Source: Zanthoxylum bungeanum (lineage: Eukaryota; Streptophyta; Magnoliopsida; Sapindales; Rutaceae). Taken from it: DNA of 64,000 nucleotides. Location: assembly GCA_019454045.1 (NCBI GenBank), contig SKCR01021386.1, positions 153,893 through 217,892 on the forward strand, in the 5' to 3' direction. Below are positions 34,109-45,141 of this stretch, in pieces; the first letter of the stretch is position 1, and every line of letters starts with the position of its first letter. A program made the position numbers and the translations under genes. The notes beneath the pieces were generated by a model, which was not told the DNA's origin, ran no database searches, and was given only the letters and a program-made list of their open reading frames with translations.

Positions 34109-35424
34109 AGCGTACGCTTGGAGTTTCAAGTCTCAACGAAAAGGATGTGGACGACTGGAGAAAGCTTACCTCGGCAGTGTACCTACAAGTGAGTACCATT
34201 AGTCAGTCGCTCCTATTCGTGACACGTGCTAGGAGTTGGTCTTATGTTGAGTGTCCTGGCCAGCTCCTTTTTGTAGCTTTCGCCATTGCTCAGCTGGTAA
34301 GTATAAGTAAAGCTGCTTTTTATATTAGCCTGTTACTGGGAGGATGACTTGATAATTTTTATTTATTCTTTGAGCAGGGAGCTACACTGATTGCTGTCTA
34401 TGCAACCTGGAGCTTTGCTGCAATTGAAGGAATTGGATGGGATTGGGCTGGTGTCATTTGGCTTTATAACATCATCGTATACATTCCCCTTGATTTGATA
34501 AAATTCTTCATTCGATATTTGTTCAGTGGGAAAGCTTGGGATCTTGTCACTGAGCAAAGGGTACTGTACAGATAGCTCTAGTTCCATTCAAAGGATTGGA
34601 AATTTTTCTGTGCTCATTCTCGAGACATGGTGTTTTTGCAGATTGCCTTTACAAGGAAAAAGGATTTCGGAAAGGAAGAACGTGAGCTTCACTGGGCAAA
34701 GGCGCAGAGATCCCTCCATGGCTTGGACCCACCTGACAGCAACATGTTCAGTGTCCGAAGCATTTGTTACAGGGAAATTAGCGGGATTGCTGAAGAGGCA
34801 AGAAGAAGAGCTGAGATTGCAAGGTAAACTTATAGAAAAATGACTGCTAATCATTTGAGTAATTTTGATTGATTAGTTGGTTGATTTCCGATTTTTCAAA
34901 AATCATTTGATTTCAATTTTTAATCTATTTTCCAAATTTTTAATATTTTTTTACTGGTTTTGATTGTTAATTAATGTGAAAGTAGAAGGATTTAGTTTGA
35001 AATAATAGAAAATAGTGAAAATATATTTCAATTTAAATAAATTATTATCGGATATTGATATCGGTATCTTTAATTTATTACATTTCTTAAATGAGGATAA
35101 TATTTTTTATTTATACCAAAACAGTCTCAATACATATTTAATTGACTACAAATTCTTAGATTATTTAGCCATTTTCATCATAAATAAATGATTTTAATGA
35201 TTTTTGAAGGATTTTGATTTTTTTTTTTTTTAAGCCTTATGAATGTCAATATTTTATTTCCTGATTAATTTTCGATTAGTTTCTGATTAATTCCAATTAA
35301 TCGTAAATCACATAAATCTCTGTTGGAGCGATTTGATACTGATTTACAATTAAAATGTCTATAGGATGGAAGTAAGCCAGTAACAACTTAATTTGTAAAA
35401 TTAATAATGGAGTGTCCACTCTAA

Positions 35425-36119
35425 TGGTGCGTTTACATAATCGTAATCGAAATGAGATGGAATCAGAATGAAATGAAATCAAAATGCGCTGAAATGCGAA
35501 TGGTAAATCGGAATCAGAATAAGTTGTTTATTTAACTGTATGAATTAGAATGTAGTGTTACCATTGATGTTTTTACTTTGTCTAATAATCAAAATTAATT
35601 GTTAAAATGTTACAAAAATACCATTAGTTATAATTATATATTAATTATTATTAATTTTTAATATATTAAATTACTAAATATTAAATTATTCTTTTATTAG
35701 AATATTAAATATTATTTTATTATTAATTTTATTTATTATTTATTATTTAAGTATTAATTAATTATTACTTTATCAATTAATTATTATTGTATTAAATTAC
35801 TAAATATTAATTTATTCTTTAATAAATTATTATTTTATTAAAATAGTAAATATTATTTTATTATTAATTAATTATTAATATATTTTATTTATTATTTGTA
35901 AATTAATATTAATTAATTATCTTATAGGCAATATTATAATTTTTCATCAATAATAAGAATGTGAATATCATTCTCATTTGAGTGGTGATAATGATATTCC
36001 TATTCTCCATTCCCAAATAAGTAGGCCCGACTTACATTCTCATTTTTATTCAATTTTAGAAAATAAATAGTTTTATTTGAAATGATTGAGATTCCTTCAT
36101 TTCCATTACGTAAACGCAA
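35425..36119. mobile_element. MITE in last H+-ATPase intron, 695 bp
   Basis: The left end TGGTGCGTTTACATAA and the reverse complement of the right end, TTGCGTTTACGTAA, pair as TIRs. The flanks are TAA on both sides (35422-35424 and 36120-36122), a PIF/Harbinger-size duplication. The inside is almost all ATTAATTATTA-type sequence. It makes the last intron unusually long (1317 bp). Confidence 0.7.
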
Positions 36120-36299
36120 TAACTAATTTGATTCTTGCAGATTGAGAGAGCTGTTTACACTTAAAGGGCGTGTTGAATCATATGCTAGTCTGAAAGGTCT
36201 AGATATTAGCCCGATTCAGCAATTCTACACCGTCTGATTCGTGGACATGGAGGATATGCTGAGATTATACGTTTGTAAGCACGCACTAAGCTGCACTAA

Positions 36300-36428
36300 G
36301 CATTTTTACACACACTTATCCCTAAAGTTTTCTTAACTCTCTCACTGTAGTTACAGTAAGCTACAGTAAATCACTATAGTTACAGTGAGAGAGTTGGGAA
36401 AACTTTAAGAATAAGTGTGTGTAAGTAT
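36300..36428. repeat. long near-perfect hairpin downstream of the H+-ATPase stop
   Basis: TACACACACTTATCCCTAAA, then GTTTTC and ACTCTCTCACTGTA on the left (36304-36359), pair with TACAGTGAGAGAGTTGGG, then GAAAAC and ATAAGTGTGTGTA on the right (36363-36428), around a very short loop. Arms are about 55 bp with few mismatches. It is either a tiny foldback element or a transcribed hairpin in the 3' region. Confidence 0.75.
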
Positions 36429-36649
36429 ATCATTTTTGTAAATAAAATTCTAAAATTGAACCCTTTTTTATGCATGAAAGAGACCAGCGATGAGGGTATG
36501 TTTTGTGTATTGTATTTATTGGACTGGATTGTAATATATTGGAGGATTATGGTGTATTATATTTTATTACACATCTTAGGGCAGCCATGGTTATCAATGT
36601 ACGAACGAAAATGAACTTTAAACTTTGAAAAATGAAGAAATGCATAGAG
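36429..36649. other. 3' flank of H+-ATPase, no feature
   Basis: AT-rich sequence without coding or repeat signature apart from short TATT runs. At about 36650 it passes, through AAAAGCTTT, into the segment that was also copied to 12429. Confidence 0.4.
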
Positions 36650-36864
36650 CATAAAAGCTTTGAGAGTGAGAATATATATATATATATATTTGCAGAAAGC
36701 TATGCTGTGGGGGTACAAAATTATCAATCACTCACATGACCTCTCTGCATCAAAGAACCATGTGTTAAATTATTGCACCATCGAAAGGTACAATAATTTT
36801 ATATTAATTATGTGAGTGAATCTCATATGTATAAAAAAAAAATTAAAAATTAAAATCCTCTAGT

Positions 36865-37517
36865 TGCATAGGGTCAGTATGTGAGAAGCAGCAAACACTT
36901 GCATGAGCTGCATAAGCCATGCATGGTGCCCTTCATTTGAAGCCAATTGAATCCAGTTGTCATAGGAAGATTCCAGCTGCCTTGTATGAACTAGTTACTG
37001 CCATGAAGAAGCAAACATGCAGCTTTTGGTGGAGTTGAATTTTTTGGAGAAACAATCAACAAAACTTTCGGTGGTGATGACTTTGAGTTGGCAAAAACGA
37101 CGTATGACACTGTAGCACACGTTTTTGCCCTATAAAGGAACTCCAAATCATTTGTAAATGCATCTCAAAGTTGTGTAATTGAGAGAGTGTTGAGTGAGGT
37201 TTTGTTTTGTAAGTTTAAACACTTGTATTATATTCTTGTAAGTAATAGAAAAGTTTCGATTTTTTCCTCAAATATACTCTAAAGTGATCAGTGAATCACA
37301 ACACAGTAAAGATTCTCCGGAGAAGGTACGCTCATCAATCAGCAACTAATACCATGTTTTAGCATTTTAGAATTCCATTTAATGTAATTTTTGCTTCTAA
37401 TTTGATTTTCAGATTTTAAATATGGTACACAACAAATCAGAGATAGAATGCAGAGTCACAACAAATCTGAGATAGAATGCAGAGTCAATTCTGTAATTGA
37501 TAAGTTTGCAAAACACT
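36865..37517 (+). pseudogene. H+-ATPase exon 10-11 fragment split by a solo LTR
   Basis: TGCATAGGGTCAG (36865) and, after the LTR, AAAGATTCTCCGGAG then GGTACGCTCATCAATCAGCA match the end of exon 10 and intron 10 (32131-32250). ATTTTAAATATGGTACACAA matches exon 11, with an internal tandem duplication of about 30 bp (AGATAGAATGCAGAGTC twice). Similarity ends near GATAAGTTTGCAAAACA. It is a partial, non-coding copy of the gene at 29506. Confidence 0.75.
36880..37303 (+). mobile_element. solo LTR of a copia-A-related element
   Basis: The 424-bp LTR begins TGTGAGAAGC, ends CACAACA, and is flanked by exact CAGTA repeats (36875-36879 and 37304-37308). No internal domain follows, so it is a solo LTR. 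It has a TATA-like CCTATAAAGG and the same 3' part as the copia-A LTR (TTTTTCCTCAAATA, AGTGATCAGTGAATC). The insertion site lies in H+-ATPase exon 10 sequence. Confidence 0.82.
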
Positions 37518-37714
37518 TGTAAAAATAAGTTTATAATTGAAGTTTAGTTTTGAACAAATATCTTTAACATAATTTACTTCCACCAATTCATTATTTCAAA
37601 CGCAAGACATGAAAATCAAATCCTGAGCCATTTCGAAAAGCTTCAGAACGAAACCATTTCTCCAGAAGTAATTGTGATAATTTTTAAACCCCGTTCCATT
37701 GAAAGATAGGTAAA

Positions 37715-38053
37715 GTCCAATTTACACCACGTGCCACCCATTTTGAATAAAATGTTATGAGTGTAAAAACATATTCAAAATCTCATCTCAAAGTGAGGGC
37801 AGCACATGATTGTTATATAAATAGAGGTGGTACCTCACTTAAAATGGTATTTGGTTAGATTCTAAAATTTAAATTCTTCCCCAATTATCATTGAATTCAT
37901 ATTCTTCTCTTACTCGAGTTTTCTGAGTATACTTTTCAGATACTCAACCCCTCTCGAAGATTCAAAAACTAAAGAGAGATCAATGTCCATCGCCAAGAAA
38001 GCTCTGATCTATCATCTATAGAGATTTTTGTGAAGATAAAAGAAAAACCCCTT
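37715..38053 (+). promoter_or_regulatory. promoter-like fragment with G-box and TATA box
   Basis: CACGTG (about 37727) and, about 85 bp on, TATATAAATAG (about 37816) are followed by a pyrimidine-rich leader and an ATG near 37984 in a 13-codon frame (MSIAKKALIYHL). It looks like a plant promoter plus 5' leader joined to an H+-ATPase exon scrap. A retrotransposon origin is also possible. Confidence 0.3.
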
Positions 38054-38130
38054 CATGAATCATTTGCAATCTAGGAAACTTATATGTGGAATGATTGGTA
38101 ATGGAGTCAATGATACTCCTATTCTTAAGC
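38054..38130 (+). pseudogene. H+-ATPase exon 14 fragment
   Basis: ATGAATCATTTGCAATCTAG and GGAATGATTGGTAATGGAGT correspond to 33105-33180 of the full gene. It shares the unusual ATTGGTAATGGA (Ile-Gly-Asn-Gly) in place of the canonical Thr-Gly-Asp-Gly, so it derives from this copy or from the same already altered ancestor. Confidence 0.7.
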
Positions 38131-38252
38131 AAAAAACTACAGCCATATCCGAAGATTTTGAGAATAAGACTCATAGATTAATTTAACTCCATGTAATTTT
38201 GATGTAGCAATTCACATCCATGCACTAATATTATCATGAAGAATATACATGT

Positions 38253-38299
38253 TGTTGTAAATATGAATTTCAATAAGGGGAGTTACATGAGTTACATGT
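38253..38299 (+). repeat. family X LTR-like repeat, left piece
   Basis: TGTTGTAAATATGAATTTCA at 38253 opens a family X copy that is interrupted at 38299 by copia-B and resumes at 46226. A flank CATGT precedes it. Confidence 0.6.
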
Positions 38300-38767
38300 T
38301 GTTAGGAAACATAATCTCTAATATATTTACATGTTTGTCCTCTTAGGATCTAACCACACATGTATTACTAGTCCTATATTTATTTACATGCTAATTGAAA
38401 TAAACTTATATTAACCACAACACAATTGCATACATTTTGATCTTGTAGAGACCTCTTAATCAAACTTAATTGATTGTTTAACTCAATAAGCAAATGGTCT
38501 TATTTATATGAGGGAAATAAAGTCACTATGTAATCACATGCATTGATTACTATTAATGACATTTTCTAACCCTTCCAAAAATGTTACCATCATGGGTGTA
38601 CCATATGTTTCACACTTAACATTTTACTAATTGTTGTTACTTAATTATTTGATTAACAACTCTTGTTGTTTACTTAATAATGATATCATTACTAATTGTT
38701 GTTATTTAACAACATCAAATAATTTACTTAATAATTTCCAATTAACAACAATTAACATAATCCAACA
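38300..38767 (-). mobile_element. copia-B 3' LTR
   Basis: Plus-strand TGTTAGGAAACATAATC to AATCCAACA, 468 bp, matching 45743-46220 with about a dozen substitutions and a short indel. The flanks are CATGT (38295-38299) and CATGT (46221-46225). On the minus strand the purine tract GAGTGGGAGA sits directly next to it (38768-38777). Confidence 0.88.
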
Positions 38768-39858
38768 TCTCCCACTCACACATGATGTGATCAATAATTT
38801 TTATTATTTCTACAAGAATAATTCATACTCTGAAATTGTGCCGTACGACCAGCATACTTCGAGAGCTCATTTGCTATACATCTGTTAGGAATATATAGCC
38901 GCTCGAAAAATGGATAGAACCATAATGGATTGTGTATGCAGTATCCTCGATCATAATATTTATTTTGTATTCACAATCATGTTTGATCACAAAGAACAAC
39001 ACAATTGGTCGACCAGTGAATACAAGCTAATGTGATATTACTTATATAATGATCTTTCTCCTTTCTCGAATCTCTCAACCTTGATTCAATTCGCTTTTCC
39101 AGAGATGTCCTTTCGGATTGAATCTCTCATGATCATTCAGTAACACTCCAAGATAGCGATCATCAAATCTAAGTTTTAAGAAGTAGACAAGAGTCTAAAG
39201 GGTACAATGTGGGATGAAAATAATCTCAATGGTCTCACATAATATCAAGACTGAGATCTTTACTTGTATTACCCTCAATAGTCGCAAATGTACACATGGT
39301 ATGAAAACATGTGCTACGGTATTCTCTCCTTTCCCATGGAGCGTATGTCTCATAAAATACCGTACAGATTATAGTTCAGACAAACACAATGTCTAACTCA
39401 TATCTGACATTAAGACAAGTATGGTGAAACGAACTTATTCACCTTAGGTCATATCACAAAGAAAGTGACCTCATAACGACATTACATAATTTTCAAGCTT
39501 GAGCTCTCTTAATTATCACTCAGATAATTAGCTTAAAAATTTATCTCATCTCCCATTAACACAAAGTAATGGAGGCGATTGCCCGTGTGAGAGGACCAAT
39601 CATTCACTTGTCTGACATACTTCTCATACTAACGAATAGTATATTTGTTTAAAACATATATCAACATATTAACATGTAAGCATTGAATACAAACATCAAT
39701 GAATATTAACATTAGTAAACATTATTTGGGAAAAATACATATCATAATATGTAAGTACATTAACATCTACGCAATCCCTGAGTTTTTACATGTCTAACAA
39801 AGACATCTCTAGGAACAGGCTTGGTCATAGGATCTGCTACCATTTCTTGCGTAGAAAT
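38768..39858 (-). other. copia-B 3' untranslated internal region
   Basis: About 1.1 kb between the RNase H end and the polypurine tract. No conserved domain is visible in it. Confidence 0.6.
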
Positions 39859-41276
39859 TTACTTCATGTTTACCTCTTCCCGTGCAACTCTATCTTTCAC
39901 AAAGTTATATTTGGTATCTATGTGTTTCGTTTTACAATGGAATTTTGGATCTTTGGTGTAGGCTATCCATGCTTCACTATCACAGTTAACTAATACTGGA
40001 CCAGAAGCTTCATTTGATATACCCAAATGATCCAAAAACCTTTTCAACCATACAGCCTCTTGTACTGCCGATGAAAAAGCCACAAATTCAGTCTCCATTG
40101 TGGATAAGGCTATACAAGATTGTTTCTTACTGCTCCATGAAATGGCATCATTGTTTAGTAAGAAAACAAAATCGGAGGTAGATTTTCTTTCATCTAAATC
40201 TCCTCCCCAGTCAGCATCAGTATAGCCTCGCAGTTGCAATTCATTTCCTTGATAACACAATGAGTAATCGGCTGTCCCTTTCAGATACCTAAATATTCTT
40301 TTAACTGCTTTCCAATGTGCTAGTCCTGGATTGGATTGGTATCTACTTACCATTCCAACAGCGAAACAGATATCAGGTCTTGTACACAACATTGCGTACA
40401 TTAAACTTCCAACTGCATTTGCATAAGGAACTTTCTTCATTTGTTCCTTTTCCTGTGGAGTTTTAGGACACAATCTACGACTCAAAGCTTCAGTTCTTGT
40501 GATAGGAGTATCAATGGGTTTACAAGCATGCATTTGAAAGCGTTCAAGAATTTTCTTTATATATGACTCCTGTGAAAGAGATAATAAATTCTTTGAACGA
40601 TTTCTTGAGATCTTGACCCCAAGAATATATGCAGCTTCACCCATATCTTTCATCTCGAAATTAGATGATAACCATTCTTTAATGTGTTTTACAAACTCCT
40701 TATCATTTCCAGCTATAAGTATATCATCCACGTACAATGATAAGATAACGAACTTATCTTTATCTCTCTTGGTGTACACACAATGATCCTCATTTATCAT
40801 TGTGAAATCATTCGAAACGATTGTATTGTGGAATCGTATATACCATTGTCTAGATGATTGCTTGAGACCATATATAGACTTTAAAAGTCTACATACTTTC
40901 TCATTTTCATTTTCTTTTATGAAACCTACTGGTTGTTCCATGTAGATTTCTTCATCAAGTTCTCCATTGAGAAAAGCAGTTTTACATCCATTTGATGTAA
41001 TTCTAGATCCATACTTGCTACTATAGCCAGAATCAAGCGAATTGAGGTAAACCTTACAACATGTGAAAAAGTCTCTTCATAGTCAATTCCTTCCTGTTGC
41101 GTATACCATTTTCCACAGAGTCGTGCTTTATATCTTTCGATATTGCCATCGGCATTACGCTTTATTTTAAGAACCCATTTGTTCTTGACAGCTTTGCGTC
41201 CTTTGGGTAGATCAACCAATTCCCAAACTTGGTTGGACCTCATTGACTCCATTCTTCTTCCATTGCTTTCATCCAT
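39859..41276 (-). pseudogene. copia-B reverse transcriptase and RNase H
   Basis: The 41276-40926 segment reads RKAVKNKWVLKIKRNADGNI and ILAIVASMDLELHQMDVKLL. After a frame change, 40941-39859 (360 codons) continues with SIYGLKQSSRQWYIRFHNTI and the catalytic YVDD (LSLYVDDILIAG; 40724-40735). RNase H follows: YTDADWGGDLDERKSTSDFV, ALSTMETEFVA and KHIDTKYNFVKDRV. Most catalytic residues are intact and only one frameshift near 40935 separates the two parts. The family is Ty1/copia. Confidence 0.85.
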
Positions 41277-41377
41277 TTTTCCTTAGCATGACACTGAAGA
41301 GCCTCTCTTATGTTTCTAGGTTCTTCATGATGTTGAGGTAGAATCATAAAGGTTTCTCCTTTGATATCGAAATGACG

Positions 41378-42633
41378 TCAAGGAATGCCTATACGATTAC
41401 TACGTCGTAATTGGGATTCTAGTGGTGGAACTGATTCCTCACTTTCTATATTATTCCCATTTGAATCATGCACATTGCTCCCACTTGGAATATGTACATC
41501 ACTCCCACTTGAATCACGTAAAGGAGACTTATGTGAAACCAATTCATCATTTTGAGATTCATGTGAAACAAATTCATCATGTTTTCTCAAATCACTCCCA
41601 CTTGAATTAGGTAAACCCGAGTGTTCACCAATCATGTGATCTATGTGATTCTGAGTTTCATATAGAGATAAATCTTGACCTATCTCACCCTGCTTAGGAA
41701 AATCATTTTCTAGGAATGTGATATCTCGTGATTCAAATTCTGTCACGCCTCCATTTTCATGTTCACCTATGCAAACATATCCTTTTGATTGTTCAGAATA
41801 TCTTATGAAGATTCTTTTTTTTCCTCTTGGGCCTAACTTTCCATGTTCGTGAGAACGCACATAAACATAGGTCGCACAACCCCAAGGTTTTAGAAAGTGA
41901 ATATCTGGTTTGCGACCTGTCCATAACTCATATGGTGTGGTGGACACAGATTTTGATGGCACACGGTTAAGTACATATGCGGCAGTTAATAAAGCATCAC
42001 CCCAATAGGTTATGGGCAAATTTGCTTGTGCCATCATAGACCTAACCATCTCAAGAAGAGTCATATTTCTTCTTTCCGCAACACCATTTTGTTGAGGAGT
42101 AGCAGGAGTAGTCAACTGACGACTAATTCCTTTTTCATCACATAATTCTCTGAACTGATCAGATAAGTACTCACGACCAAGGTCAGTGCGTAGTGCTTTA
42201 ATTTTATTATTCAATTGATTTTCTGTTAAATTCATAAATTTCTTGAAACATTCTAATGCTTCGGATTTATGAGCAATCAAATAGACATAACTAAAGCGTG
42301 TAAAAATCATCTATAAATGTGATGAAATAAGATGATCCATGCTTGCCCTGACATTCATTGGACCACAGTATCTGAATGAATTAATTGTAATGGAAATTCT
42401 GCTCTAGTCCATTTTCCAAATGGTTTTCTCGCAGTTTTTCCTGCCAAGCAATATTCACAGGTTGGCAATTCTACCTTCTCAATATTTCCCAGAAAACCTT
42501 CTTTGGCTAATCTGTTCATTCTTTGCTGGCCAATGTGGCCAAGTCTAGCATGCCACACAATTACATCACTATCATTACTGACAGATGAAGTAAGTAACAA
42601 ACGAAAAACTGGAATTGAATGTGATCGAAACAC
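41378..42633 (-). pseudogene. copia-B integrase
   Basis: The GAG-pre-integrase part (42633-42355) has WHARLGHIGQQRMNRLAKEG and CEYCLAGKTARKPF, the His-Cys zinc site. The catalytic core (42310-41378, 310 codons) has RTDLGREY, PATPQQNGVAERRN (the E of the triad) and ANLPITYWGDALLTAAYVLN. The C-terminal part is Ser/Asp-rich with repeated HESQNDELVSH-like motifs. A frameshift near 42320-42355 disrupts the first catalytic Asp. Confidence 0.82.
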
Positions 42634-42983
42634 TCAACACTTAATACAATAAAACCATCAAGAAAATAACCAGAACCATAGTGTATTGTACCTAAGTACA
42701 AATCAACACCAAATTTATGGAAGTTCAAATTGAAACCTAAATTAACCAAAACCAACACAGAAACTAAATTCCGACGAATTTGTGGAGCAAACAATACATC
42801 ATGTAGTAGTAAAGTTTTTCCACCATGCATGACTAACTTGCATGTTCCTATTCCTTTGACTTCAACATGTAAGTTGTTGCCAACATATATCCACTTCACC
42901 CCAGGTGAAATTAGTCGAAATTCCACGAAGGCATCTCTATCCTTCGCTACATGATGTATAGCTCCTGAGTCTACAATCCACAA
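42634..42983 (-). pseudogene. copia-B protease
   Basis: MWIVDSGAIHHVAKDRDAF (from 42983) contains the aspartic protease DSG site, followed by VEVKGIGTCKLVM and LHDVLFAPQIRRNLVSV, the typical sequel in plant copia elements. It is continuous with the integrase zinc domain after a frame change near 42600. Confidence 0.78.
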
Positions 42984-43026
42984 AGGATTAGATTCAGTTA
43001 GAAAGATTGAACTTGAAACACATATT

Positions 43027-43923
43027 TCATTTAAATATGCAAAAGGTATTCACATTTTTAGGCTCAGTGCAGTCACGAGCAAAATGACCTTTTTTTACCA
43101 CAGTTAAAACATTTAACCTTTGCCATGTTTTTCTTTTTTTATTTTGGTAGGACGTTTTCTTTTCCCATGTTGATTGGTTTTCTGTTTCTTTTCTGGCTTG
43201 GAAGAATTTTGTTCTTTTCCGAACTGGAACCCACCACCATGAAATTTTCTTTTCTTCTTGAAACCCCAAGGTTTGCTAGTTTCTGTCATATACACTTCAG
43301 TATTTGACTTAGCAGCCACAAGCGGTCGCTTTCTAATTCAAGGTGACGTTTAGCATCATCAAAGGTTTTGATGCTCTCATTGTGAGTCAAATGCATCTTC
43401 ATATGCTCCCAGCTATTGGAAGAGAACGAATGACCGCTTGGACTTTCTGTTCATCCGTAAGAACATGCCCAGCATCGGCCAGTTCAGTAATCATGTTTGA
43501 CATTTGTCTCAAGTGTTTTGACATAGTGAACTCAGGACGTTTCTTGTATGTTTCAAACTTGATTGTCAGTGACCTGAGTTTGGTTATTGATGTACTACCA
43601 AACTTTTCAGCTAGTGTGGACCACATGTCCTTAGCCATGTCATATTTCCTGAACTCTTTCATTAGGTCATTATCCATACTGCTCAGCAACGTAATGCGGG
43701 CAATGGAATTCTTTTTCTTCCAGGCCTCATAAGCCTCTCGGTCTCGCATGTGTTGGGCCGTAGTGCCCTGTTCAGGTTCATTCATGCTCATTTTCAAAGT
43801 TTCAAGAACATCTTGTTCTTCTAGCACATATTGGATTTTCATACTCCAAATTTCATAATTATCGCCATTCAGTTTCTCACCATTGTTGAGTTCAGCAATA
43901 ATGTTCTTTGTTGTGGAAGCCAT
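43027..43923 (-). pseudogene. copia-B gag with frameshifted zinc knuckle
   Basis: The start is chosen at 43923 (MASTTKNIIAELNNGEKLNG), just after a leader ATG-less stretch. It continues with NYEIWSMKIQYVLEEQDVLE, AYEAWKKKNSIARITLLSSM and STLAEKFGSTSITKLRSLTI. The frame breaks near 43399. The zinc knuckle near 43050-43105 would be CFNC...GHFARDC, but a run of seven A (minus strand) where six are expected shifts the frame between the second Cys and the Gly-His. Confidence 0.8.
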
Positions 43924-44279
43924 ATTAAAAAACACAAAGTTTCTACAGACATTCATGCACAGTTGTTAATACTTTTGTCTTATTTTATCATGAAATGAAT
44001 TATGTTTTATAAGATTTTTCAATGGGGTTAGAGTCAAAAGACCACTATGTGTCCAATCATCATCCAATCACCCAATGTAAAAATATTATCAACATAATCA
44101 ATCATGTAAAATCATTTTCTAAAAATTACATAAATTCTTAGAACATCTTAATCATGCTATTATTGTACATGACAATCATTGATTTAATTACATAAATTAA
44201 ATTCAACATGAAACATTCATATATATAAATACAATATTTACATGTCATAAAATAACACACAGAAACAACATGAAAGAAA

Positions 44280-44829
44280 TTAATATTTTACAACAATAAT
44301 TTTCCCAGTTGTAGAGTCCCAACTCATATATGTTTTTGGATACGAATCCTCAAACTCTTTGGGTAACTCGTAATTGATCTTGGACAGCCATGGAAAACTT
44401 ATAGCAAATTTAGGATCCTTACAACGTTTCAGGGACTTCGAAGGAAAAATAGTATTATTTGTCTTATGCCGTAGATACTGAACCGCTAACCTCTCAATGG
44501 CTTTATTATAAGGAACATGTTTTTTCCTCACGTTTTACTAATATCCAAATACGAGTAAGTTATTTTTGCCATATCTTGGGGATAATGTTTCTCAGTAATC
44601 TGAATCTATTCGGCTGTCCTATCCAATTATCTGCCCAGATAGACTCCTGTAACATGTTATTGAAAGTGATGATATGTGAAATCATATCATCACTTTCACT
44701 CATTCGATATTTATCCATTTCCATCAACATGTCTAATAACATCTCCTGATCTGTGGGTGTCGGAATCATTTTTGCAACTCTTCGAATAATCGCCATGATT
44801 TTTCTGCAACAAATATAAGGAAAAATCAA
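44280..44829 (-). CDS. unidentified extra reading frames upstream of copia-B gag
   Basis: Between the 5' LTR and gag, two minus-strand segments (44829-44560, 89 codons; 44531-44280, 83 codons) follow each other in different frames. The first has IPTPTDQEMLLDMLMEMDKY and SESDDMISHIITFNNMLQES; the second has KSLKRCKDPKFAISFPWLSK and PKTYMSWDSTTGKIIVVKY. Codon-like composition and lack of low-complexity sequence suggest a former single protein. I do not recognise the family, and plant copia elements normally have no ORF here. Confidence 0.35.
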
Positions 44830-45141
44830 TACAATGAATTACAAAGTTACATTGACTAAAATAAACATCACAAAGATATTCATTTTCATAAACACAAAGT
44901 TTTTATGATAAAACAAATTTATCATGGCCGATTAATACAATATGCAAAAAGGATTAGACATTTAACCATGACGGATCAGAATTACCGAAGCAAACCGATA
45001 CAGACATGACCAACACGGGCCAACACAGATGTCCACGCGCCATTCACGCGCCACATGAGTGACCGACGCACCTCCACGCGACGGCCACGGGCTCCCACTC
45101 GCCCTCACGCGCCGGCCAGACTTGGTTTGTTTTCACGCGCA

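Larger units (their letters stand above)
29506..36237 (+). pseudogene. AHA: plasma-membrane H+-ATPase (P3A type), 21 exons, frameshifted
   Basis: The ancestral product pumps protons across the plasma membrane. Exons: 29506-29538, 29667-29786, 29895-29993, 30496-30633, 30773-30907, 30988-31167, 31262-31464, 31553-31672, 31762-31881, 32042-32164, 32251-32355, 32471-32614, 32754-32918, 33090-33328, 33486-33518, 33664-33745, 33822-33985, 34111-34296, 34378-34560, 34642-34823, 36141-36237. All have GT-AG borders and together make about 950 codons, the normal family length. Preserved motifs: TGES (exon 6), DKTGT (exon 8), KGAPEQ (exon 10), MITGDQ and AILND, and the C-terminal YTV that binds 14-3-3. 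Lesions: one base lost in exon 7 before the GGIPIAMPT region, one T lost in exon 12 before DPPRHDS, and the hinge TGDGVND reads IGNGVND, losing an invariant Asp. It could be miscalled as functional if the frameshifts were assembly errors. Confidence 0.85.

Noticed and set aside
43125..43307. Plus-strand frame rich in Phe in 43125-43307
   Set aside because: Antisense shadow of the lysine-rich gag linker of copia-B.
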